Source: CBDIBC01 sp965276635
Lineage (GTDB): Bacteria; Actinomycetota; Acidimicrobiia; Acidimicrobiales; Palsa-688
Direction: 5' to 3'
DNA length: 64,000 nt
Assembly (NCBI GenBank): GCA_965276635.1
Contig: CBDIBC010000004.1
Location: forward strand, 558,001 to 622,000
In this document: piece by piece, positions 43,401-54,295 of the stretch
How positions within the stretch are numbered: the first letter of the stretch is position 1
Layout of the letters: every line of letters begins with the position of its first letter
Notes under the pieces: generated by a model
The model's database searches: none
Told to the model about the DNA's origin: nothing
The model's input: the letters and a program-made list of their open reading frames with translations, nothing else
Program-made: the position numbers and the translations under genes

Positions 43401-45366
43401 CGCAGGGCGGAGCCCGACCGGCGGCCGGGAAGGCCACGGCCAGGGCGCTGGCGATCAGCTGGGCGCGCGCCGCCGAGCCGGGGCTGCTGTAGTGGATGCC
43501 GTCGGTGATGAACCAGGCGGACTGGGCGACCGCCGCCCAGTCGTACACGCGAAGGTCGGTGTATCGCCCGCATGCCTGGACCAGCGCCTGGTCCCAACGC
43601 GCCATGTTGGCGTTGGCGTAGGGTCCGGAGCCGAGCAGGCTGTCGGCGCCGACCCACATCACCGGCTGGTTCCCGATGACCGCCATCATCCGCGACACCC
43701 GTTGGCTGGCGCTCACGTTCGAGCCCACGGCGATGTCGGCGGCGTCGTTGGTTCCCAGGGCGATGACCCAGCAGCCCCGGAAGCCTGAGGCGACGAGCTG
43801 CTGGGCGACCTCCAACCCGTTCGGCTCGCCCTTGTAGGTCTCGACGATCGACCGGGCCCCGGAGATCTGCAGGTTCACCGATGCCACCCCGACCCGGTTG
43901 AACTGGGCGTCGAGGCGCTGGGTGGGGTCTGGCAGGTAGTTCGGTGAGGTCAGGCTCTCTGACGTGGAGTCACCGATGTGGACGACCGCTCGACACGATG
44001 TCGTGGTGGAGACGGTGGTCGGCGCGGTCTGCGGGACCGACGTGGCCGGCCCGGTGGCGGGGGGAGGGGCCGGAGGCGTTGTCCGACGGGTGATCGCCGT
44101 CGACGCGATGGGGGTCTCGGTGGGTTTGGCGGCGATGGTCGGGATCAGCGTAAGGCTGAACACGGCGAGCGCCCCGAGCATCCCGGCCGACAGCGCCCAG
44201 CTCCATCGGGCCATCGCCAGCTCGAGCCGCGGCGCCGACTCCTCGTGGGCCTGCAACCATCGTCGGGTGCGGCGCCGGACGGGTGCTTCGACGAAGCGCC
44301 ACGACAGGGTGGCCGCCGCCAGGGTGGCGGCCACCTGCAGGACGCTGCGGGGGACGTCGACGCCGCGGGTGATGGTCGGGGTCGTCAGCACGATGATCGG
44401 GTAATGCCAGAGGTAGATGCCGTAGGACCGCAGGCCGATCCAGCGCAGCGGCCGCATGCCGAGCACGATGCCGATACGGCTGCGGGGGAAGACCACCGCG
44501 GCGACGATCGCGGCCGTAGCCACGGAAAGGACGACCAGGCCGCCCCGGTAGAGGAACGGTGCGTACTGGCCGACTCGCCAGATCATCACCGCTACCCCGA
44601 CCAGGCCGGCGATCCCGATGGCGTCGATCACCTTGCGGTTCCAGCGCGCCACGCTTGCCCGGCTGGGCCGCAGGGGCCACACCACGGCCAGCGCGGCGCC
44701 GATGAGCAGCCCGAAGGCGCGGGTGTCGGTCCCGTCGTAGACCCGCGTGGGGTCCACGCCCGGGTGGTACAACAGGCTCATCTCCACCGCCGACGCGGCG
44801 GCCGCGACCACGATGACGGCGGTCACGACGCGACGGCTGCGGACGAACCGGAGGCCCAGCCAGAGCAGCCATGGCCACACCAGGTAGAACTGCTCTTCGA
44901 CGGCCAGCGACCAGAGGTGTCCGAGCGGGGACGGCGGGCCGAAGCGGGCGAAGTACGAGACATGATGGAAGATCAGCCACCAGTTCGACACGTACCCGGC
45001 GGCGGCGACCACGTTGCCCTGGAGCTCACCCAGCTGGCTGCCGTGCCACACCGACACCCACACCACGGTCGCGGCCAGGAGCACCACCACGGCGGGCAGC
45101 AGGCGACGGGCTCGACGCATCCAGAAGTCACCGAGGTGCAGGCTGCCGCTGTGCTGCCACTGGGCTACAAGCAGGTCGGTGATCAGGTAGCCGCTGAGGG
45201 TGAAGAACACGCCGACGCCCAGGAGGCCACCGGCGGCCCACGGCACACCGAGGTGGAAGGCGATGACCGCCGAGACGGCCACGGCGCGCAGCCCGTCCAA
45301 GCCGGGCACATACCTGGCTCCAGGTGCTATCAGCTCAGGCACGTGCGGCCCGCGGCCCGAACGCAC
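43390..45366 (-). CDS. Acyltransferase 3 with C-terminal SGNH domain (OafA/YrhL-like)
   Basis: A 658-aa integral membrane O-acyltransferase. N-terminal acyltransferase-3 domain of about ten TMs (YVPGLDGLRAVAVSAVIAFHLG with the catalytic His; FFTLSGYLITDLL). A Pro/Thr linker near 430 leads to an extracellular SGNH hydrolase-like domain: VHIGDSTSES, ALGTNDAAD, DGIHYSSPG. It probably O-acetylates a cell-surface glycan. Start GTG at 45366 with a second GTG at 45342. Confidence 0.92.
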   Translation of the reverse strand: MRSGRGPHVPELIAPGARYVPGLDGLRAVAVSAVIAFHLGVPWAAGGLLGVGVFFTLSGYLITDLLVAQWQHSGSLHLGDFWMRRARRLLPAVVVLLAATVVWVSVWHGSQLGELQGNVVAAAGYVSNWWLIFHHVSYFARFGPPSPLGHLWSLAVEEQFYLVWPWLLWLGLRFVRSRRVVTAVIVVAAAASAVEMSLLYHPGVDPTRVYDGTDTRAFGLLIGAALAVVWPLRPSRASVARWNRKVIDAIGIAGLVGVAVMIWRVGQYAPFLYRGGLVVLSVATAAIVAAVVFPRSRIGIVLGMRPLRWIGLRSYGIYLWHYPIIVLTTPTITRGVDVPRSVLQVAATLAAATLSWRFVEAPVRRRTRRWLQAHEESAPRLELAMARWSWALSAGMLGALAVFSLTLIPTIAAKPTETPIASTAITRRTTPPAPPPATGPATSVPQTAPTTVSTTTSCRAVVHIGDSTSESLTSPNYLPDPTQRLDAQFNRVGVASVNLQISGARSIVETYKGEPNGLEVAQQLVASGFRGCWVIALGTNDAADIAVGSNVSASQRVSRMMAVIGNQPVMWVGADSLLGSGPYANANMARWDQALVQACGRYTDLRVYDWAAVAQSAWFITDGIHYSSPGSAARAQLIASALAVAFPAAGRAPPCVIQ

Positions 45367-45466
45367 TCCGCCATGTTCCGCCGTGAACCACGGCTCTCCA
45401 GCCTATGTGAACGACTCGCGGCCCGTGATCTGCATGGCGGCCACCCTACGGTGGGCCGGACGGAGA

Positions 45467-46891
<1,425 letters not shown>

Positions 46892-47112
46892 CTATGGCTC
46901 CTTGGGTGGGGGCGGGTGGGCCGCGGCTGCGTTCGTGGCGCGCCACCGCGGTGGATGCTCCGCCAGGCCGGGGCCGTCAGGCCCTTCCCATCTGGTCAGC
47001 CCAGGTGATTCGCTCCGATTGTAGGACGTACGCGGTCGTGGGGCCTGCGCCCCGGTGATCGGACGGGGTACGGTCCGGCCATGTCCGAGCCGGCCGTGCA
47101 CCCCCCGCACCC

Positions 47113-47844
47113 ATGACTGTCATCGATCCCGTCCCGGTTGCCGACCGGATCCTGGTGGTCACGGCGCATCCCGACGACGTGGACTTCGGCCTGGCCGGGT
47201 CGGTGGCGCGCTGGACGGAGGCTGGCGCAGAGGTGGTGTACTGCGTGGCCACCGACGGCGACGCCGGTGGCTTCGACCCGGCCGTGGCCCGCTCCGACAT
47301 CCCCGGGATCCGCCGGGCCGAGCAGGCTGCGGCCGCTCGGGAGGTCGGCGTCACCGATATCCGCTGGCTCGGCTACCGCGACGGCCGGGTGGAGGTCACC
47401 CAAGACCTGCGGCGCGACATCGCTCGGGTCATCCGGCAGGTGCGGCCGCAGCGGGTCGTGGCCCAGAGCCCCGAGCGACGCTGGGACCGCATCGGGGCCA
47501 GTCATCCCGACCATCTGGCGGTGGGCGAGGCCACGGTGTGCGCCGTGTACCCCGACGCCCGCAACCCGTGGGCCCTTGCGGAGCTGGCAGCCGAGGGCCT
47601 GGACGCGTGGAGCGTGGCGGAGCTGTGGCTGATGGCCGCGCCCGAGGTGGACGTGGCCGTCGACGTCACCGACCAGCTGCCGAGCAAGCTGGCGGCGTTG
47701 CGGGCGCACGTCAGCCAGGAGACCGATGGTGACGGCGGGCTCGAGGCCCGGATCCGCCAGTGGCTGGGGGCCACGGCGAAGGAGGCCGGTCTGGCCGAGG
47801 GGCGTCTGGCCGAGGCGTTCCGGCGGGTGGTCCTGCCGCCGTAG
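47113..47844 (+). CDS. PIG-L family zinc deacetylase (second)
   Basis: A 243-aa LmbE-like deacetylase: AHPDDVDFG, ATDGDAGGFDP, and GASHPDHLAVG supply the zinc site. Divergent from ahcY. Members include mycothiol-pathway deacetylases (MshB, Mca); this one is shorter than MshB and cannot be assigned further. No RBS in front of the ATG, so leaderless translation is possible. Confidence 0.92.
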   Translation: MTVIDPVPVADRILVVTAHPDDVDFGLAGSVARWTEAGAEVVYCVATDGDAGGFDPAVARSDIPGIRRAEQAAAAREVGVTDIRWLGYRDGRVEVTQDLRRDIARVIRQVRPQRVVAQSPERRWDRIGASHPDHLAVGEATVCAVYPDARNPWALAELAAEGLDAWSVAELWLMAAPEVDVAVDVTDQLPSKLAALRAHVSQETDGDGGLEARIRQWLGATAKEAGLAEGRLAEAFRRVVLPP

Positions 47845-47882
47845 CCGACGGCAGTCAGGAAGCCACTTTCCTGTATCGAGGG

Positions 47883-48035
47883 CTACGAAGCGGCCGCGGC
47901 TTCGCGGAACGACGCCAGATCACCCCAGTGGTCGGGCCGGTCGAGCGGATGCTCGGCGTACGCCGCGTAGCTGGCATCGACCTCGGCGGCGCGATGTCGA
48001 GCTAGGAGCGCTTCGTCGAGGAGCGCTGCATCCGT
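47883..48035 (-). pseudogene. Antitoxin remnant (ribbon-helix-helix type C-terminus)
   Basis: About 50 codons before a TAG read TDAALLDEALLARHRAAEVD...YAEHPLDRPDHWGDLASF, which strongly recalls the C-terminal, toxin-binding half of CopG/VapB-like antitoxins. No start codon or N-terminal DNA-binding strand is found. The 5' end is buried in the last codons of the E1-like gene in another frame, and no toxin gene is nearby. Probably a decayed toxin-antitoxin locus. Confidence 0.5.
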
Positions 48036-50437
48036 CTGCTTCGAGCGGAGCCGGGTTCGGGCTCTGGTCGAACCGAGGATGCCTCGACGATGTCCCAGGC
48101 GGCGCCGACGATCGTGTCGGCGTCGATCCCGAAATGCTCGTAGAGGTCCGCCACGTCGCCTACCTGCCCGAAGCCGCTCACCCCCAGATTGGTGGCTGGT
48201 ACGCCGTGGATGGCGGCGAGGAAGGAGAGCGTGTGCGGATGGCCGTCGAGAACGGACACGAGCGGGCACGCTCGGTCGGCGGGGAAGAGCTCGCTCAGTA
48301 TCCCGTCATCGCCGAACCCAAGTCCGCGGCGGGCCTGAAGAGCCCGAAACACCAGGTCGGGTGACGTGAGGCAGGTGACGTCGACGGCCACGCCGGCGTC
48401 GGACAGGGTCCGCCCAGCCGCGAGCACCTCAGGGAGGACGGCGCCGACACCGACCAAGGTCACCGATGGGGAGCCGGACGCTTCTCGCATGCGGTAGCCA
48501 CCGGAGACGACGTGTCGGCGGCGCCGATCGCGCTGTGCGGGATCGGTTGGTACGGCGGCTAGCGCCTGGTCGATGAGGCGGGTGGAGAGCCGGAAGTAGG
48601 CTGACGTTCCGTCTGTACGCCCGAGATGGCTCATGGCGGCGAGCAGGGTCCACTCGAGGTCCTGTGCGAATGCCGGCTCCCAGGCCACGCACCCGGGTTG
48701 CTCGAGGCCCACGGAAGGTGTGGTGACCGACTGGTGGGCTCCACCCTCTGCCCCAAGAGTCACCCCCGACGGTGTGCCGACGAGGATCGACTGACCGCCG
48801 GCGTACATGCCGAATGACCACGGCTCGAGCGCACGGTTGATGAAGGGGTCGTACATCGTCCCGATGGGGAACAATGGCTGACCGTCGCGCGACCAGGTCG
48901 CTCCTAGCTCGCTGAGGAGCCCGACGAGGTTGCCCTCGGCGATGCCGAGCGCGATGTGCTGGCCCTGCTCGGACTCCTGCCACCGGACGAGGGTCTCGGC
49001 GTCGTCGGCGAACCAGTTGACGCGCTCCCAGGTGTTCCAGACCCCCACCTTGTTGACCCAGCCACCGAGGTTGGTCGAGGAGGCGACGTCGGGGCTGACA
49101 GTGACCATCCGGTCGGCGACGTCGGGGGCCGCTCGCGAGATGTCCAGGAAGAATCTCCCGAACGCCTGCTGAGTGGACTGCGGCGCCTTGTACGAGTGCC
49201 CGAGATCGCTGGGCACCGCAGGCGGACGGGCCGACACGGGCCTCACCGGGATAAGCCGTTCGGCAGCCGCCTCGCAGAGGCTGGCCTCGGAGGACCCGTG
49301 GGGGAAGGTCGCCCACGGATCCTGCAGATCGGCACCCAGCTTGGCGGCGAGCTCCTCCCACTGCGTGGTGGACAGAAGTGCCGAATGATTCCCTGGGTGG
49401 CCCTGCGTCGGAAGGCGCCAAGCCTTGATGGTGTACGCGAAGACAACGCTCGGCCGGTCCGTGTCAAGGTCAGCCCGGCGGAACGCGCCGAGGAGGTCCC
49501 GCAGATCATGGCCTCCCAGGTCTCGGAGCGCGGCTGCGATCTCATCGTCGGCCAGATCGCTCAGGACCTGCTGGATATCGCGCCGGCCGAGCCCTACGGT
49601 CGCCAGCCGGTCCCGAAGGTCACCCGGCGGGCTTCGAAGCATCCGCTGGTATTCCTCGTTGCCCATGTCGTCGATCCGGGCTTGCAGGGCGTCGCCCCCA
49701 GGTCGGTCGAACAGTGCCCGGAGCGTTCGACCATATTTCAGGGTGATGGTCTGCCAGCCCACGGCCTCGAACATCGCGCCGATGCGTCCGGCGGCGATGT
49801 CCGGGACGACACGGTCGAGGGACTGGCGGTTGACGTCGACCACCCACATCACCTCACCAAGGCGCGGCACCATCGGGTCGACCAGCGCCTCCCAGATCGC
49901 GCCCTCATCGAGCTCGGCATCGCCAACCAGGGCGATCTGACGTCCACCTGACGGAGCGTCGAACCGACCGGACAGGTACCGGTGGGCCAAGGTGCTCCAG
50001 ATGGTCGCGGTCGCCCCGATCCCCACGGAGCCGGTGGAGAAGTCAACCGGGTCGGGATCCTTCGTGCGGCTCGGATAGCTCTGCAGGCCGCGAAAGGCAC
50101 GAAGCTCGGTGAGATATCGCCGGTCCAACCGGCCGAGCAGGTAGTTGATCGCGTGAAGGACCGGTCCGGCGTGAGGCTTCACCGAGACCCGGTCCGTGCC
50201 GTTGAGGTGCCCGAAGTACAACGCCGACATGATCGATGTCATCGACGCTGAGGAGGCCTGATGGCCGCCGACCTTGGTCCCCGACGGGGTCTCCCTAACC
50301 CGGTTCGCATGGTGGATCATGGTGGTGGCCAGCCAGAGCACCCGTTGCTGTATGCGCTCGAGCACTTCGAGAGGATCCGGCGGCATCGAATCCGGCGGGG
50401 TCGGATCCGGCCTGTCAGCCGAGTGGAGCGGGAACAT
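48002..50437 (-). CDS. Pyruvate dehydrogenase E1-like (homodimeric) thiamine-diphosphate enzyme
   Basis: An 811-aa AceE-type 2-oxoacid dehydrogenase E1. TPP-binding GDAELDEGAIWEAL...VVDVNRQSLD; VFAYTIKAWRLPTQGHPGNHS; ATWSRDGQPLFPIGTMYDPF. A divergent Lrp regulator 110 bp away parallels the mdeB/mdeR arrangement, where an AceE homologue acts on 2-oxobutyrate from methionine. The last 20 residues (Arg/Ser-rich) look non-native and overlap an antitoxin remnant. The start is uncertain; ATG 50437 has GGAG only 2 nt away. Confidence 0.88.
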   Translation of the reverse strand: MFPLHSADRPDPTPPDSMPPDPLEVLERIQQRVLWLATTMIHHANRVRETPSGTKVGGHQASSASMTSIMSALYFGHLNGTDRVSVKPHAGPVLHAINYLLGRLDRRYLTELRAFRGLQSYPSRTKDPDPVDFSTGSVGIGATATIWSTLAHRYLSGRFDAPSGGRQIALVGDAELDEGAIWEALVDPMVPRLGEVMWVVDVNRQSLDRVVPDIAAGRIGAMFEAVGWQTITLKYGRTLRALFDRPGGDALQARIDDMGNEEYQRMLRSPPGDLRDRLATVGLGRRDIQQVLSDLADDEIAAALRDLGGHDLRDLLGAFRRADLDTDRPSVVFAYTIKAWRLPTQGHPGNHSALLSTTQWEELAAKLGADLQDPWATFPHGSSEASLCEAAAERLIPVRPVSARPPAVPSDLGHSYKAPQSTQQAFGRFFLDISRAAPDVADRMVTVSPDVASSTNLGGWVNKVGVWNTWERVNWFADDAETLVRWQESEQGQHIALGIAEGNLVGLLSELGATWSRDGQPLFPIGTMYDPFINRALEPWSFGMYAGGQSILVGTPSGVTLGAEGGAHQSVTTPSVGLEQPGCVAWEPAFAQDLEWTLLAAMSHLGRTDGTSAYFRLSTRLIDQALAAVPTDPAQRDRRRRHVVSGGYRMREASGSPSVTLVGVGAVLPEVLAAGRTLSDAGVAVDVTCLTSPDLVFRALQARRGLGFGDDGILSELFPADRACPLVSVLDGHPHTLSFLAAIHGVPATNLGVSGFGQVGDVADLYEHFGIDADTIVGAAWDIVEASSVRPEPEPGSARSRRMQRSSTKRS

Positions 50438-50547
50438 GGCTCCAGTGAAGACTGTGCCGGACGGGCACGCAAGAAGTCGAGGCCGGGTCGGCCCGAGGAC
50501 GCAAGAGATGATCACAAGGCGAGCTCATCGTGTGCGATCGTTGCGTG

Positions 50548-51006
50548 ATGCGCCAGGATCTCGAGCTGGACGCCACCGATCGAGCCGTGCTCGACCTGCT
50601 GGGCCAGAATGCTCGACGGACGTTCGGGGACATCGGCACGCACGTCGGCCTGTCGGCACCTGCAGCCAAGCGACGGGTCGACCGCCTCGAGGCGATCGGC
50701 GTCATCGTTGGCTACACCTGCCGGATCGACCATGCCAAGGTCGGATGGCCCCTGCAGGCCTTCGTCGAGCTCCGCTTCGACGGCAGTGCACGGGTCGACA
50801 CGATCGCCAGGATCGCCGACGACACACCGGAGGTCGAGGAGGTGTTCACCATCGCCGGTGACCCCGACGCCTTGGCCTGGCTCCGGGTCCGTGACGTCAC
50901 CGACCTGAAGCGGGTCATCGACCGGCTACGTAGCAGTGGGCCTGTCACCGGGACCAAGACCCTCATGGTCCTCGGCACCTCGAAATCGCCTCCTTCGGGC
51001 CCGTAG
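50548..51006 (+). CDS. Lrp/AsnC family transcriptional regulator
   Basis: A 152-aa regulator: HTH at about 8-55 (LDATDRAVLDLLGQNARRTF, VGLSAPAAKRRVDRLEAIGVI), then an AsnC/RAM effector-binding domain. ATG 50548 is preferred over a GTG 18 nt upstream. Divergent from the E1-like gene, which it probably controls in response to an amino acid. Confidence 0.92.
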   Translation: MRQDLELDATDRAVLDLLGQNARRTFGDIGTHVGLSAPAAKRRVDRLEAIGVIVGYTCRIDHAKVGWPLQAFVELRFDGSARVDTIARIADDTPEVEEVFTIAGDPDALAWLRVRDVTDLKRVIDRLRSSGPVTGTKTLMVLGTSKSPPSGP

Positions 51007-51040
51007 GTGGACGTCCCCGCACTGGTGGGCGTAAGGGTGG

Positions 51041-52633
51041 TCATGAGAACCCGGCGAGCGCGCTGGTCAAGACACCGCGCGCCTGCGCCGTCGTGACACG
51101 AGCCCCGAGCCAGGCGATGTGGTGATCGGGACGGACGAGGACGAGCTCGGCGCCAAACATCTCCGCTACGGGCACACCGATCTCGGGTACCGCGGACATC
51201 GGGACGCCACGGGACTCGGCTGCCGCGAAGAGGGGCCCGGCGCGCTGCGGGTCACCCAGCACGCTGAACCCGCGGCCGAGAAGGTCGTAGAGGGAGAGGC
51301 CGGGGCGGATCCAGCGGTGGGGCAGTCGGTTGCCTGGGAGCGCTAGGGGCTCGAAGTCCGCGCCGTCGGTCGTCTGGGATCCGGCTCCCGGCCCGTAGGC
51401 GTAGCCGAGGACGAGTCCGGCGCAGTAGAACTCGGGCCGCTTCACAGCGCGGAGGCGCTCGGCAAGGGCGCCGACCGCCGCAGGATCGTCATGGGCCGCG
51501 GCCACGGCAAGGTCGGTGGGCAGCACCGCAGTGTTGGCCGCAGCGATGGCGATGGTCTGCTCCGCCACGGGGCGCCGTTCGGACTCGTAGCTGTCGAGCA
51601 GCTCGGTCCGCGCCCACCCGCGCACCGCGGCGGCCAGCTTCCAACCGAGGTTGACCGCATCGCCGACACCGGTGTTGAAACCGTGGCCACCCCAAGGAGG
51701 GTTCTGGTGCGCAGCGTCGCCCACCAGGAACATGCGGCCCGACCGGTACCGGTCGACCAGCAGAGCGCGGGCCTGCCAGGGGTCGGTGCCCAGGACCTCG
51801 ACGGGGACGTCGCGACCGAGCATGGCGCGCACGATCGCCGCCGGATCGGCGGCGGAGTCGTCCGCGGGCCGCCCGGTGGCGATGGCCCACCAGCTGCCGT
51901 CCAGGTCGAGCGGCCCGACGACCCCTGGTGCGTCGGGATTGAGGACCCAATAGTGCAGGGCGGGGGTGCCGACGAGGTGGTCGGCCAGGCCCGGGCTACG
52001 GAACACCACGCTCAGGTTCGGGGCCCCGGCGGTGCCGCCTGCGTATGCTGCGCCCATGGCCGTGCGCACCAGACTGCGGGCGCCGTCCGCACCGACGACG
52101 TAGTCGGCGCTGAAGCTGGTGGGCGGAGTGCCCACCTCGCCGATGAGGCCTCGGACGGCGCCGTCCGCTTCCTCCACGGAGAGCACCTGCTGGCCGAGCA
52201 GTAACCGGCAGAGGGGCGAGCCGACCAGGGCGTCGCGCAGCGCCTGCTCCACGACCGGTTGGGCGACCTGCTGGCCGGGCTCGGCGGCGAGCTCGCTGTC
52301 GACCAGATCCAACCCGAGGACCCCGGTGAGCCGGGCGATCTCCCGTCCCGTCGCCGTGGTGCAAAAGGCGATGTCACTGGACCATCCGACAGGTATCGGC
52401 GCCCGCTTGCGCACCTCGTCGGCGAAGGACCAGCGCCGGAAGAGCTCCATCGTCCGTACCGAGGTCGTCTTCGCCCGTGGTCGTGTCATCGAGACAGTCG
52501 GGCGCGCTTCGACGACGACACAGTCGATGCCGTGGAACACCAGCTCCATCGCCGTGGCGAGGCCCACCGGGCCGCCGCCCACGATGAGCACCCGGGTGCG
52601 GATCGGCGTTGGCGAGGTCGGGGCGCTGGTCAA
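51041..52633 (-). CDS. FAD-dependent aromatic monooxygenase (PheA/TfdB/MhpA type)
   Basis: A 530-aa flavoprotein hydroxylase. FAD/NADPH motifs: VLIVGGGPVGLATA, DG motif YVVGADGARSLVR, GD motif MFLVGDAAHQNPPWGGHGFNTGVGDAVNL. The C-terminal thioredoxin-like domain is present (ELVLVRPDHHIAWLG). The family hydroxylates phenols ortho to an existing OH. The start is a TTG at 52633 overlapping the upstream stop (TTGA). Last gene of the catabolic operon. Confidence 0.9.
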   Translation of the reverse strand: MTSAPTSPTPIRTRVLIVGGGPVGLATAMELVFHGIDCVVVEARPTVSMTRPRAKTTSVRTMELFRRWSFADEVRKRAPIPVGWSSDIAFCTTATGREIARLTGVLGLDLVDSELAAEPGQQVAQPVVEQALRDALVGSPLCRLLLGQQVLSVEEADGAVRGLIGEVGTPPTSFSADYVVGADGARSLVRTAMGAAYAGGTAGAPNLSVVFRSPGLADHLVGTPALHYWVLNPDAPGVVGPLDLDGSWWAIATGRPADDSAADPAAIVRAMLGRDVPVEVLGTDPWQARALLVDRYRSGRMFLVGDAAHQNPPWGGHGFNTGVGDAVNLGWKLAAAVRGWARTELLDSYESERRPVAEQTIAIAAANTAVLPTDLAVAAAHDDPAAVGALAERLRAVKRPEFYCAGLVLGYAYGPGAGSQTTDGADFEPLALPGNRLPHRWIRPGLSLYDLLGRGFSVLGDPQRAGPLFAAAESRGVPMSAVPEIGVPVAEMFGAELVLVRPDHHIAWLGARVTTAQARGVLTSALAGFS

Positions 52634-53532
52634 TCGGCGCTGATGCAGCAGGCCAGTGCGAACGCCACCTGTTCGAGCTGAAATGCGGCGCCGCTGCGGT
52701 GGAAGTCGATGCAGTGGCCCGCCGAGCCGGTCAGGCGGGCGTCGACGTGGGGGGACGCGGAGAAGGCAGCGGCGAAGCCGGCGATCTCCTGCTCGTCGGT
52801 GATCCACAACTTGTCGTACACGCCCTGCCGGCTGTGGACGGGCACGGTCACCTCTGCCGCCACCGACGGGAGTCGTTCGATCCATCCACCGGTGATGTCG
52901 AGCAGCTCGGCCCGAGGAACGGTCGTGTCGGCGATGTGGCTGGCTGCGGGCATCTCCTTGCGGTAGGTCGACTCCGGGCCGAACATCACGAAGTCCTTCA
53001 TCGGGCTGGGGAGCTCTACGAGAGGGATGTCGGGCAGTGCCTCCCACGCGTCACGCGACTCCCCGGGCACTCGGAGGAGGCAGCCGGAGACGGCCATGCC
53101 CAGCAGCGGCCACGACGGCCGTCGTGCGGCCAGCGCCGTCACGACGGCGCCACCGATGGAATGTCCGATGAGCACGACACCCGACGTGTCACCACCGACG
53201 TCGTCCCACAGCTCGGCGACGACATCGTCCAGTGCCTCGGCGTTGGCGAGGATGATCGACTCGCCCGGCTCGACCGGCGTGCTACCCCGGTAGGCGGGCC
53301 GGTCGAGGGCGATGATCGGGACGCCCGCCCCCGCAGCCCGATCGAGCAGGGAGTAGCCGTCCACGTCGAAGTAGGTCGACGTGTAGGTGCCGCCGTGCAG
53401 GGCGACGATCAGTGGCGTGTCGGGGCCGATGGGCCGATCCGGCCACCTCTTCCGGCCGGTGACGGTCGTTCCCCGAGCCGGACCCGCCCCCGCCAGGGTG
53501 TGCTCGAAGTCCTCGGTGACGGCGTCGATCAT
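52630..53532 (-). CDS. Alpha/beta hydrolase
   Basis: A 300-aa alpha/beta hydrolase: VALHGGTYTS, nucleophile GHSIGGAVV, acid region HSRQGVYDKLW, catalytic His in GSAGHCIDFH. GGAAAGGA precedes the ATG. In this operon it could cleave a ring-fission product or an ester; the fold is like meta-cleavage hydrolases but that assignment is inference. Confidence 0.9.
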   Translation of the reverse strand: MIDAVTEDFEHTLAGAGPARGTTVTGRKRWPDRPIGPDTPLIVALHGGTYTSTYFDVDGYSLLDRAAGAGVPIIALDRPAYRGSTPVEPGESIILANAEALDDVVAELWDDVGGDTSGVVLIGHSIGGAVVTALAARRPSWPLLGMAVSGCLLRVPGESRDAWEALPDIPLVELPSPMKDFVMFGPESTYRKEMPAASHIADTTVPRAELLDITGGWIERLPSVAAEVTVPVHSRQGVYDKLWITDEQEIAGFAAAFSASPHVDARLTGSAGHCIDFHRSGAAFQLEQVAFALACCISAD

Positions 53533-53551
53533 GTCGATGTCCTTTCCTGGA

Positions 53552-54295
53552 TCACAAGCGCATTAGGCCGCCGTCGGCGACGATCGTCTGACCGGTGAGG
53601 AACGCGCAGTCGTTGCTGGTCAAGAAGCAGATGGTGCCCACGATGTCCTCGGCCTCGCCGACCCGTTTGATCGCCTGCATGCGCGACACCATGTCGAACT
53701 TCTCCTGGCTGATGTTGCGCACTCCGCCGGGGGTGCGAGTCACGGTCGGGCACACGGCGTTGACGGTGATGCCGAAGGGCGCCAGATCGGTCGCCAGGGC
53801 GCGGGTGAAGCCGATCACCGCGCCCTTGCTGGCCATGTAGTGCACGAGGCCCGGCACGGCGAGGCCAAGGGAGTTCGACGAGAGATTGACGATGCGACCC
53901 CATCCCTGATCGCGCATCGACCCCATCACCGCCTTGGCCATGAGGAATTGCGAGTCGACGTTGATCCGCTGCAGGCGCTTCCAGTCGGCGAACTCGAGCT
54001 CGAAGACGTCCTTGGAGGCGATGACCCCGGCATTGTTGACGAGGATGTCGACCCGACCGCGAAAGGCGAGCATGTCGCCGGTTATCGCCGCGACGGCCGC
54101 CGGGTCCGACAGGTCGGCTTGCAATGCGGTCGACTCGGCGCCGAGGGCCTCGAGGTCGGCCGCCACGCCTCCGGCCTCCTCGATGTCGATGGCGATGACG
54201 GCCGCACCGCGCCGGGCGAGCTCCAAGGAGACGGCGCGTCCGAAGCCGTTGGCCGCTCCGGTGACGACCGCGATGCGGTCGGTGTGGCTGGTCAT
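53552..54295 (-). CDS. SDR-family oxidoreductase
   Basis: A 247-aa classical SDR. TGAANGFGRAVS cofactor loop with Asp (IDIEEAGG) for NAD(H) preference, NNAG, catalytic Ser in SSNSLGL and YMASK. FabG-like. ATGA overlap with the upstream HIT gene. Likely oxidises an alcohol or dihydrodiol in the pathway. Confidence 0.93.
   Translation of the reverse strand: MTSHTDRIAVVTGAANGFGRAVSLELARRGAAVIAIDIEEAGGVAADLEALGAESTALQADLSDPAAVAAITGDMLAFRGRVDILVNNAGVIASKDVFELEFADWKRLQRINVDSQFLMAKAVMGSMRDQGWGRIVNLSSNSLGLAVPGLVHYMASKGAVIGFTRALATDLAPFGITVNAVCPTVTRTPGGVRNISQEKFDMVSRMQAIKRVGEAEDIVGTICFLTSNDCAFLTGQTIVADGGLMRL

Noticed and set aside
46892..47050. SAH riboswitch in the ahcY leader
   Set aside because: The conserved GAGGAGCGCUGC and AGGCUCGG elements were not found; only a normal RBS is seen.
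47857..47874. CAGGAA/TTCCTG hairpin after the second PIG-L gene as a terminator
   Set aside because: Only a 6-bp stem with no T-run; too weak to list.
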